Source of the DNA: an uncultured Mycoplasmatota bacterium
GTDB taxonomy: Bacteria > Bacillota_I > Bacilli_A > RF39 > UBA660
DNA: 64,000 bases
Direction of reading: 5' to 3'
Assembly (NCBI GenBank): GCA_900547225.1
Contig: URFW01000006.1
Location: 18,270-82,269, forward strand
The notes under the pieces are model-generated. The model was not told where the DNA came from. It searched no databases and worked only from the letters and a program-made list of their open reading frames with translations. Positions 58,048 through 64,000 of this stretch are shown piece by piece. Numbering within the stretch: position 1 is the stretch's first letter; every line of letters begins with the position of its first letter. A program made the translations under genes and the position numbers.

Positions 58048-58686
58048 TTATCCTTTAAATGATGCGTCAACGTAATATATAGCGCGATGTTCCTTGTAGT
58101 ATTGCTTTTCAAAATCAGTCATAACGTTATCTATTTTTCTTTCATCATTATGCAAATCTAAGCTTACCTTATCAAACACGTACCAATAATCACTTAGACT
58201 TTCAAGTGCTGACGCAAACAATATTTTATTATCAGTCTTTAAGATAATGTGTTTATTTTTCTTAAATATTCTGTCATATAACTTTAGGTATGATATATTA
58301 GTAAATCTTTTATTAGCATCCTGCTTCTTTGGCCATGGTTCTGAAAAAGTTAAGTAAATTGTATCTATTTCCTTACCAAAGAAATTGATAATATCCTTAG
58401 CATCCGCACAAATAATTCTAAGGTTAGGAATTACTCTTCCTCCTATTTTGTTAATTGCAGTTGCTGTCTGAGACTTATCTATTTCAAGTCCGATATAATT
58501 TACCTTGGGATTTAAGATTGCCATATTAGTAATAAAACTACCTCGTCCCATACCTAATTCTAAACATATAGGATTATTATTGTTAAATACAGTTTTCCAT
58601 TTATTTTTATAATTACTTGGATTCTTAATTAAATACTTACTATTTTTTAATATTTCATCTGCATCCTTTACTATGTTATAACGCAT
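58048..58686 (-). CDS. trmB: tRNA (guanine46-N7)-methyltransferase
   Basis: TrmB uses SAM to methylate G46. CLELGMGRGSFITNMAI is the SAM-binding loop, and YIGLEIDKSQTATAINKI, YLTFSEPWPKKQDANKRF and DNKILFASALESL follow. TFSEPWPK is the signature, seen as P-W-P-K. The length of 212 residues is normal. The start MRYNIVKD follows GAGGTGA by seven bases. It lies between rpmA and obgE, where Bacillus has spo0B. Confidence 0.95.
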   Translation of the reverse strand: MRYNIVKDADEILKNSKYLIKNPSNYKNKWKTVFNNNNPICLELGMGRGSFITNMAILNPKVNYIGLEIDKSQTATAINKIGGRVIPNLRIICADAKDIINFFGKEIDTIYLTFSEPWPKKQDANKRFTNISYLKLYDRIFKKNKHIILKTDNKILFASALESLSDYWYVFDKVSLDLHNDERKIDNVMTDFEKQYYKEHRAIYYVDASFKG

Positions 58687-58721
58687 AAAATTCACCTCGC
58701 AATAATTTTATCACATAAAAT

Positions 58722-58749
58722 TAAAAAATACCATCATAAAGATGATATT
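58722..58749 (-). terminator. rpmA terminator
   Basis: ATACCATC and GATGATAT pair around five bases (one G-U on the minus strand) and a six-T run follows. Confidence 0.7.
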
Positions 58750-59029
58750 ACTTTGTTTCATATACACTAACTTGTTTTTTATCTCTACCTTTACGTTCAT
58801 ATTTAACGTATCCAGTAATCTTTGCAAATAATGTATGATCTTTACCCATACCAACGTTTACGCCTGGATAAATCTTAGTTCCTCTTTGACGATAGATAAT
58901 TGAACCAGCACTAATCAATTCACCATCAGCTGCTTTAGCACCTAATCTTCTACCTTCACTATCACGGCCGTTATGGGTTGAACCTTGCGCCTTAACGTGT
59001 GCAAATAATTGAATTTGTAACTTTAGCAT
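58748..59029 (-). CDS. rpmA: 50S ribosomal protein L27 with Prp-cleaved N-terminal extension
   Basis: The mature core starts after MLKLQIQLFA: HVKAQGSTHNGRDSEGRRLG, RQRGTKIYPGVNVGMGKDHT, with L-F-A standing in for the F-F-A cleavage motif. In Firmicutes L27 carries an N-terminal extension that the protease Prp removes before assembly; Prp is encoded next to it. The cleavage would fall between A10 and H11. The length of 93 residues includes the extension. The gene order rplU-prp-rpmA is conserved. Confidence 0.96.
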   Translation of the reverse strand: MLKLQIQLFAHVKAQGSTHNGRDSEGRRLGAKAADGELISAGSIIYRQRGTKIYPGVNVGMGKDHTLFAKITGYVKYERKGRDKKQVSVYETK

Positions 59030-59044
59030 TGTAGGGCCTCCATT

Positions 59045-59347
59045 CTATATAAATTTTATATTGTTTTTATAACTTTTTTGTAATTCTTCTAACATATTAA
59101 TCATGTTTAGAAATACCTCGTTAATGACTTTATCATGCACTAGAACTTTTGCATCTATTAAGCCTTCTTTTTGTGTTACAACAACTGATTTTTCATTTAA
59201 TCTTAAAGCAAGATTAATACTTGATATAACAAGGCTTGATACTGATGCACAAACGATATCCTTTCCACTTACATCATAACCTGCGTGACCTGATACCTTA
59301 AATTTAGATACATAATTATCGTCATAATTTACATTTATTTTAATCAT
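59045..59347 (-). CDS. prp: L27-processing cysteine protease Prp (YsxB)
   Basis: FKVSGHAGYDVSGKDIVCASVSSLVISS carries the catalytic His and Cys of Prp (G-H-A, and V-C-A-x-V-S). The enzyme removes the L27 N-terminal extension. The length of 100 residues is normal. It sits between rplU and rpmA with gaps of 15-20 bases, exactly as in Bacillus and Staphylococcus. Confidence 0.95.
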   Translation of the reverse strand: MIKINVNYDDNYVSKFKVSGHAGYDVSGKDIVCASVSSLVISSINLALRLNEKSVVVTQKEGLIDAKVLVHDKVINEVFLNMINMLEELQKSYKNNIKFI

Positions 59348-59364
59348 CTTATCTCACCAACTAA

Positions 59365-59664
59365 TTAAGCGTTAATTTTTGTGATTGTAAGCTTAGTATA
59401 TGGTTGACGATGACCTTGTTTCTTATGAGAACTTTTCTTTGGTAAATACTTAAAGATAACAACTTTTTTTTGTTTACCATGTTTTTCAACTTTAGCTTCT
59501 ACGCTAGCACCATTAACATAAGGTGTACCAACTTTTGAACCAGCCATAACTACTTTATCAAAAGTGTATTTTTTTCCAGCTTCGCAATCTAATTTTTCAA
59601 CGTAGATTACAGAACCTTCTTCAACTAGGTATTGTTTACCACCAGTTTCGATAACTGCTTTCAT
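59365..59664 (-). CDS. rplU: 50S ribosomal protein L21
   Basis: MKAVIETGGKQYLVEEGSVI is the family start, followed by FDKVVMAGSKVGTPYVNGA and KYLPKKSSHKKQGHRQPYT. The length of 99 residues is typical. It binds 23S rRNA with L20. It heads the rplU-prp-rpmA unit behind a structured leader. Confidence 0.97.
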   Translation of the reverse strand: MKAVIETGGKQYLVEEGSVIYVEKLDCEAGKKYTFDKVVMAGSKVGTPYVNGASVEAKVEKHGKQKKVVIFKYLPKKSSHKKQGHRQPYTKLTITKINA

Positions 59665-59688
59665 ATTTTTGCCTCCTTACTTTAAAAC

Positions 59689-59765
59689 TTAGACTCACCA
59701 TTAAGGTACATATTTCATGTTTATAACCTTTTCTGTGTGGTTGAAGAACAAGAAGTTCATTCAAA
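59689..59765 (-). ncRNA. Candidate L21 leader RNA
   Basis: The minus strand upstream of rplU has ACCACACAGAAAAGG, then about 20 bases, then GTACCTTAATGGTGAGTCT. The AAGG...CCTT pair and the GTACCTTAATGGTGAG end match the style of the ribosomal L21 leader described in Firmicutes. The call is from memory of the family and should be checked with a covariance model. Confidence 0.5.
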
Positions 59766-59793
59766 CGTTACAATTTTACCATATAAACATATA

Positions 59794-60570
59794 TTAGTCA
59801 AATCTTTCTTTTAAAATTTTCATTTCAGGAATAAAGTGTCCATCCTTTATAAAATAATGCTTTCTTCTTCTTTTAAACATAGTTAAATCCAAGCCATTAA
59901 CATACGTAATTTTAAAATTTATTGGTTTATATAAATACCTTTCAAATAAAAGCTTATTAAATAAATAAGGAATATCTTTAATTAAACTTATAACTTTTCC
60001 CATTATAAAAAGTCCTATTATTATATAACTAGAATTAACTTTAACATCAAGGCTAATTAGTAATAAAAAAATTAAAAAAATAAGTAAAACAGACATAAAA
60101 CACGTTATCTTTAAAGACTTTTTATACGGAATAAACATGTTTAATATAACAAGTAAAATTTTAGAACCATCAAGTGGATATACTGGAATTGCATTAAATA
60201 AGAAAATGGATAAGTTATATCGGTTTATTAATGAGGCTTCCTTAATGGAAAACAGACCATTTTTACTTAAAATGTAAGTAATTAAAAAGATTAATCCCTG
60301 CATTAAAAAGCCTCCTAAAGAAATTATTATCTCTTCTATAAATGGTTTATCAATAACATCATCATAAGTTATAAAGCCTCCAAATACACCTATTTCTACA
60401 CTTTTTATGTTCCATTTAAAAAGGCGTGATAAAATTATATGCCCTAATTCGTGAATAATTATTATCGTAAATAACGTAATAACATCTTTAAACAAACCAG
60501 ATATTAATGAAATAAAAATAATTAACAGAAAAAAAGGAGATAGTTTTATCTTTTTATAAATACTTTTCAT
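59794..60570 (-). CDS. spoIVFB: SpoIVFB-like site-2 metalloprotease (pro-sigma-K processing)
   Basis: M50 intramembrane protease with ITLFTIIIIHELGHIILSRLF (HExxH, seen as H-E-L-G-H) and LFNAIPVYPLDGSKILL (N-x-x-P-x-x-P-L-D-G). Six helices fit in 258 residues. In Bacillus it cuts pro-sigma-K inside the mother cell. The start is placed at MKSIYKKIK, with AAGGATGG 14 bases upstream; a TTG and an ATG further upstream are alternatives. It overlaps the SpoIVFA-like gene slightly and precedes rplU, as in Bacillus. Confidence 0.92.
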   Translation of the reverse strand: MKSIYKKIKLSPFFLLIIFISLISGLFKDVITLFTIIIIHELGHIILSRLFKWNIKSVEIGVFGGFITYDDVIDKPFIEEIIISLGGFLMQGLIFLITYILSKNGLFSIKEASLINRYNLSIFLFNAIPVYPLDGSKILLVILNMFIPYKKSLKITCFMSVLLIFLIFLLLISLDVKVNSSYIIIGLFIMGKVISLIKDIPYLFNKLLFERYLYKPINFKITYVNGLDLTMFKRRRKHYFIKDGHFIPEMKILKERFD

Positions 60571-61174
60571 AAGATAAGTACTTACCATCCTTTTCAAAAT
60601 TTATATATAGCTTATTTGATACACTACCTAATATTTCACCTTTTTCCACGTAATCATATAACTTAACTTCTACTTCATTTAAGTTTTTATAAGTTATGTT
60701 AACACCAGACTTATCCTGAATTTTTACTATGTTTTTATATTTATCATCTTTCTTAACTTCTATTACTATCCCACTTTTAATAGACTGTAAAGTATAATTA
60801 CTAGGCACAACAAGTAAGTAGCCATCTCCCTCTTTTTTTATAGAAGAATATGTAATTTTTTCATTAGATACCTTTTTAGTATCATCTTTAATAGTATCTT
60901 TAAAAGGAAGTGCATCTCCCAAATACTTGCTATATAAATTATAAATTTTAGCGAAAGAAAGAGAGTTATTATATACTTTTTCTTTAAACATTTTCTTATT
61001 TTTATCATTTTGTCTTATGAATATCATGCTTGATAGAAAAAGTAATACAACTATTAAACTTTTAATTAAGATGGTAAATAAAAACTTTGATAACGTGTTT
61101 TTATTATCATCATCTTTTTTTTCTTTCTTTAATTTTTTATTATACATATCAAAAGAATTATCCATACCAATCAC
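60554..61174 (-). CDS. spoIVFA: SpoIVFA-like membrane protein with degenerate M23 domain
   Basis: One membrane helix (residues about 30-50, FLFTILIKSLIVVLLFLSSMIF) is followed by an outer domain that resembles a LytM/M23 fold without the metal His residues: LQSIKSGIVIEVKKDDKYKN, VKIQDKSGVNITYKNL and VKLYDYVEKGEILG. SpoIVFA forms a complex with SpoIVFB and BofA and inhibits it until signalled. The position directly before spoIVFB supports the call. Confidence 0.85.
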   Translation of the reverse strand: MIGMDNSFDMYNKKLKKEKKDDDNKNTLSKFLFTILIKSLIVVLLFLSSMIFIRQNDKNKKMFKEKVYNNSLSFAKIYNLYSKYLGDALPFKDTIKDDTKKVSNEKITYSSIKKEGDGYLLVVPSNYTLQSIKSGIVIEVKKDDKYKNIVKIQDKSGVNITYKNLNEVEVKLYDYVEKGEILGSVSNKLYINFEKDGKYLSYEKYL

Positions 61175-61672
61175 CTAATTTATAGGTATGCGCATTTTAT
61201 TTTTTCTATTACTAATTAGACAATTTATGCCAATAAATAATAAGTATGCAATAACAAAATATGAGATATTTATGGGAATACTAAAAGATATTTTATGAAC
61301 TATACTATTTATCGTAACGTTATTTTGCATAACAGGAATAATAGAATTTACAAAAACATTTATTAGGCAAATTACAGTATATGATAAAAAACATAACATA
61401 AAGTTTTTCGAAGTTTTAAGTATAAGGCTTACTAAAAAGCCATAAAAACAAAATAATAAAGCATTTAAAATAACCTGGTTTGTATACATAAGATCATATA
61501 TTATTCCCGCTGTTATAAGAGTTTTATAAAAATGGTTTCTATTTATTTTTAAAGAAGCAAAAATAACTATAAAACAAGGTATAAAAAAAGGAATAAAATT
61601 AACTATCAAATTAGATACTAGTGATTCTAATATAACAGTTATAATAAAAAATATTATTATTAAAACCATCAT
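61175..61672 (-). CDS. mreD: Rod shape protein MreD
   Basis: A hydrophobic protein of 165 residues with five or six membrane helices and little conserved sequence, as usual for MreD. It directly follows mreC (overlap of four bases) and precedes spoIVFA. It organises the cell-wall elongation complex. The call rests on size, hydrophobicity and position between mreC and spoIVFA. Confidence 0.85.
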   Translation of the reverse strand: MMVLIIIFFIITVILESLVSNLIVNFIPFFIPCFIVIFASLKINRNHFYKTLITAGIIYDLMYTNQVILNALLFCFYGFLVSLILKTSKNFMLCFLSYTVICLINVFVNSIIPVMQNNVTINSIVHKISFSIPINISYFVIAYLLFIGINCLISNRKNKMRIPIN

Positions 61673-62439
61673 TTTAAATCACCTCTTATTACTCCTACAA
61701 ACAAAATATCATCAAAGTTTACTCCTGATTTAACCCAGATTGTTTTAGATATTCCATAATTACTTAACTCTTCTTTTACGACACGTCCAACATATATACC
61801 TTTATATAAATTATTATCATATCCTGATAAAGTTACGGTATCACCATTACTTACACTATCTTTATTAGTTATTCCAGTTACTTTAAATAAGCCTTTTTTA
61901 GCATCATAACTACTTAACATTCCAAATAATTCATTTCCATTTGAATTAATAAACACAGGAATCATATTATCTTTGTTAATGCTAGTTATTAAAGTTATTT
62001 CACTTACGTATTTACCAGTTTTCGAAATAAATCCAACTAATCCCTCTTCATTAATTACCGGAAGATCATTTTTAATACCAGACTTATATCCATTATTAAT
62101 TGTTAATCTAGCACTTTCTAATGCAACGTGACTTGTAACTTCTGAAAATATATAATTTTCTTTCTTTTCTTTTAATCCTACTATTTTTCTTAAATTATCA
62201 TTTTCTTTTTCCAAATACTTTACTTTAGAATTAGTTATGTTACTACTATAATTATTAAGGCTATAAGAGTTATTAATAAAAAATTCATTTATTTTTGATA
62301 TTACCGTTTTAAAAGTGCTTTCTATATATAAATACCTTCTATCAGAGAGGGCACATGCAAGTGAAAAATAAATAACAAAAATTGATATGACAATTATAAA
62401 TATTATCTTTCTTTTTACGTTTTTTAAGTTTACGTTCAT
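61669..62439 (-). CDS. mreC: Rod shape protein MreC
   Basis: A single N-terminal helix (residues about 10-33, IIFIIVISIFVIYFSLACAL) is followed by a coiled coil (about 60-95, SKVKYLEKENDNLRKIVGL) and two beta barrels with DLPVINEEGLVGFISKTG and VVKEELSNYGISKTIWVKSG. This is the MreC architecture. It positions wall synthases outside the membrane. mreB, which usually precedes mreC, is missing here; radC lies directly upstream instead. Confidence 0.95.
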   Translation of the reverse strand: MNVNLKNVKRKIIFIIVISIFVIYFSLACALSDRRYLYIESTFKTVISKINEFFINNSYSLNNYSSNITNSKVKYLEKENDNLRKIVGLKEKKENYIFSEVTSHVALESARLTINNGYKSGIKNDLPVINEEGLVGFISKTGKYVSEITLITSINKDNMIPVFINSNGNELFGMLSSYDAKKGLFKVTGITNKDSVSNGDTVTLSGYDNNLYKGIYVGRVVKEELSNYGISKTIWVKSGVNFDDILFVGVIRGDLK

Positions 62440-62442
62440 CTT

Positions 62443-63141
62443 CTACTCCTTTCCTATTAAATCATTTTCATAAAAACTATAGTAATTATTATCTCCTATT
62501 ATAATGTGATCTATAACTGGAATTCCTTGCATTCTGCCTATTTTAACTAAGTTTTCTGTTATTATGATATCTTCATTAGACGGAATGACATTTCCTGATG
62601 GATGGTTATGAATGCATATTATATATGCTGCAGAAGATAGATAAGCACCTTTAAATATCTCTCTTGGATGAACTAAACTTTTGTTTAACGTACCTTTAAA
62701 TAACAGCTTTTTATCAATTAACTTCTTCTGCTGATTTAAATATAGGCAATAAAAATATTCTTGATTAGAATCCATTAAAAGTGATCTAAAGTGTCTATAA
62801 ATTTTTTCCGCACTATTGCACTTTAAATTATTATCAAGCGGTTTTTCATCATAAACTCTTCTTCCAAGTTCTAAGGCCGCTAAAAACTCAATTGCTTTAA
62901 CAGCACCTATTCCGTTTATGTTAATTAATTTACTTAAAGTAAGTTTTTTTAAGTCTGATACATCATTTACTAGTTTTAATACTTCGCCTGCTAAATACTT
63001 TGATGAATAATCCCTAGTTCCAGTTTTTAAAATAATTGCAATAAGCTCACTAGTAGATAAATTTTTAGCACCATATTTAACTAATCTTTCTCTTGGTCTT
63101 TCTTCTTCTGGAACATCCTTTATTAAAGTTTTATTAATCAT
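62443..63141 (-). CDS. radC: RadC-family JAB/MPN protein
   Basis: An N-terminal helix-hairpin-helix part (KLININGIGAVKAIEFLAALE) precedes the JAB metal site ICIHNHPSGNVIPSNED with H-x-H-x-x-x-x-x-x-x-x-D. Despite its name, the family role is unclear. The start MINKTLIKD lies seven bases into the longest frame and overlaps the SPOR-like gene's stop. It has the conserved position upstream of mreC. Confidence 0.95.
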   Translation of the reverse strand: MINKTLIKDVPEEERPRERLVKYGAKNLSTSELIAIILKTGTRDYSSKYLAGEVLKLVNDVSDLKKLTLSKLININGIGAVKAIEFLAALELGRRVYDEKPLDNNLKCNSAEKIYRHFRSLLMDSNQEYFYCLYLNQQKKLIDKKLLFKGTLNKSLVHPREIFKGAYLSSAAYIICIHNHPSGNVIPSNEDIIITENLVKIGRMQGIPVIDHIIIGDNNYYSFYENDLIGKE

Positions 63142-63589
63142 TTTGAACCACGCTTTCATAACAAGATAAAATTTGTCTTTCTATAATAAGAAGTGATGCC
63201 TCATCATCCGTTGCACTAAGTAGTTTTTCATATTCATTTAAATTTTGAATAAATTCATCGTTATCTATTTTTACTTTTGAAATGGTAGTTTTAATTTTTT
63301 TAGCATCATAAATTTTCTTTATTTTGTTTAAGTTTTCTTTAGTTTTTGAAATAGAAATATAAGCGGTAGTTTTATTTTCATCAGTTATGTAAATATACCT
63401 ATCTATATTAGTTATATTACTTGTCATATCATCTACTGTTTTATAAGAACCATACTTAAGCATATAAACATAATTATTGTAACTAATTACGTTTTTAGTA
63501 TCAATTTTTTCATACCTATCAAACGTTATCTTACCAAGTAATGCTCCCGATAAAAGCGCAAACAAAACCCATATAATAGTTTTTTTCAT
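63134..63589 (-). CDS. SPOR-like membrane protein, SpoIIB candidate (151 aa)
   Basis: A signal anchor (IIWVLFALLSGALLGKI) precedes NNYVYMLKYGSYKTVDDMTSNI and YIYITDENKTTAYISISKTKENLNKI, which read as the two halves of a SPOR peptidoglycan-binding domain (Y-x-L-x-x-G-S-Y ... A-Y-x-x-I-x-x-T-K-E). In Bacillus the SPOR protein SpoIIB is encoded upstream of maf-radC-mreB, and this gene is in the same place directly before radC. It starts at MKKTI after GGGTGATG. The assignment to SpoIIB is inference from position and domain. Confidence 0.6.
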   Translation of the reverse strand: MKKTIIWVLFALLSGALLGKITFDRYEKIDTKNVISYNNYVYMLKYGSYKTVDDMTSNITNIDRYIYITDENKTTAYISISKTKENLNKIKKIYDAKKIKTTISKVKIDNDEFIQNLNEYEKLLSATDDEASLLIIERQILSCYESVVQND

Positions 63590-63643
63590 AATTTCATCAC
63601 CCACATACATAATAAGATAAATTAATTAAATATTCTGTCGAAA

Positions 63644-63668
63644 AAAAGAACCAAATTGGTTCTTTTAA
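63644..63668. terminator. Bidirectional terminator
   Basis: AAAAGAACC and GGTTCTTTT form a nine-bp stem with a short loop and T runs both ways. It ends the partial gene that enters from the window edge. Confidence 0.8.
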
Positions 63669-63678
63669 TATTTTTTAA

Positions 63679-64000
63679 TTATAATTCTGATTTTGATATT
63701 GTAATTACAGGACGAAGGCCAATGGCATTATTCTCATAGTAAGGCGTAGAATACAAAATCCCCTTTAATGTTGTTTGCCCATGTTCAAATCCTAATGTTA
63801 TTGCATATAAATTAACATATGATTCAGCAGTTGATAACCAATAACCAGTTGAATAAACCCATGAATTTGATGAAGAGCAAATCTTCATTGAACCATCACT
63901 ACTATTTGTATTACAGCCTAAACTAACAGCCTCATTATACGTTAAAATTTTAGTACTAACGCTTGTTTTGTTTAAAGTGTTTTTAATATAATTTTCATAA
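63679..64000 (-). CDS. C-terminal part of a secreted protein (runs off window)
   Basis: The frame is open to the edge, giving 106 residues plus a stop. It reads TKILTYNEAVSLGCNTNSSD, CSSSNSWVYSTGYWLSTAESY and ends GLRPVITISKSEL. The block W-x-Y-S-T-x-Y-W-L and the end G-x-R-P-V-I-T-I-S resemble the C-terminal domain (DUF6273-like) of large extracytoplasmic or pilin-like proteins of gut Firmicutes. The ATG at 63888 is internal, not a start. It is cut by the window, so its N-terminal signals cannot be judged. Confidence 0.6.
   Translation of the reverse strand, partial: YENYIKNTLNKTSVSTKILTYNEAVSLGCNTNSSDGSMKICSSSNSWVYSTGYWLSTAESYVNLYAITLGFEHGQTTLKGILYSTPYYENNAIGLRPVITISKSEL

Noticed and set aside
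63679..63888. Complete 69-codon gene starting at 63888
   Set aside because: The frame stays open to the window edge upstream of that ATG and continues the same secreted-protein pattern, so the ATG is internal.
1..64000. Mycoplasma-type genetic code (TGA as Trp)
   Set aside because: TGA ends real genes (for example the HD-domain gene at 1493) and conserved Trp positions use TGG.
1..64000. CRISPR array or insertion sequence
   Set aside because: No regularly spaced repeats, transposase frames or paired terminal repeats were seen. The repeats found are hairpins or the short direct repeats near 35.7 kb.

Overview
The window comes from a strongly AT-rich, spore-forming, Gram-positive-type bacterium. 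TGA is used as a stop and TGG encodes Trp, so this is the standard code and not the mycoplasma code. PolC, RNase HII and HIII, RbgA, a tryptophan T-box, Prp-type L27 processing and endospore genes (sigG, gpr, spoIIP, spoIVFA, spoIVFB) point to Firmicutes. The small compact operons, very low GC and many short unknown membrane proteins fit an uncultured gut Bacilli lineage (RF39/Erysipelotrichia-like). That placement is inference. Almost all genes are on the minus strand, with short plus-strand units between bidirectional terminators. I saw no rRNA, insertion sequence, prophage or CRISPR array.

Region by region. 0-1.3 kb: an SmtB-type metal sensor and the N-terminal part of a heavy-metal P-type ATPase behind a promoter containing a SmtB-type palindrome. 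1.3-5.4 kb: three HD-domain hydrolases, a pentapeptide-repeat protein, a patatin-like lipase and tRNA-Arg(CCU). 5.5-10.4 kb: topA, rnhB and rbgA with two unknown proteins. 10.7-16 kb: a DUF2625-like protein, a nucleotidyltransferase-fold protein, lepB, rplS, a trmD with an extra C-terminal domain, rimM, an rRNA methyltransferase and a YgjP-like peptidase. 16-18.3 kb: two large unknown proteins beside a broken small gene. 18.4-25.5 kb: polC, a degenerate polysaccharide deacetylase-like protein, and trpS under a T-box.

25.5-30.7 kb: spoIIP and gpr with two unknown partners, divergent rpsT, a transglutaminase-like protein and miaA. 30.7-34 kb: two degenerate kinase-fold proteins between miaA and mutL. 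34-36 kb: a coat-like small protein, a GH25 lysozyme and a candidate type I toxin-antitoxin locus. 36-48 kb: uvrC, murE, yigZ, a type IV prepilin, thioredoxin, cvpA, rnhC, a glycosyltransferase, a GluP-like rhomboid, rluD, lspA and a CPBP protease. 48-54 kb: divergent ylmC/ymxH-like gene and sigG with a start-site hairpin, a two-component system, a SipW/TasA-like secreted protein carrying an EF-hand loop, gmk, a Flp-like pilin and two candidate small RNAs. 54-56.7 kb: a sortase, small membrane protein and WG-repeat protein operon. 56.7-64 kb: obgE, trmB, rpmA-prp-rplU, spoIVFB-spoIVFA, mreD-mreC, radC and a SPOR-like SpoIIB candidate, which is the Bacillus spoIIB-radC-mre-spoIVF-rplU-obg neighbourhood without mreB or minCD.

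The most promising new systems are the small-membrane-peptide/antisense-RNA locus at about 35.56-35.9 kb, the free-standing structured RNA after gmk, the paired unknown proteins at 16.1-18.3 kb, and the SipW/EF-hand, sortase and WG-repeat surface genes. No searches were run. All family calls come from reading motifs and context.
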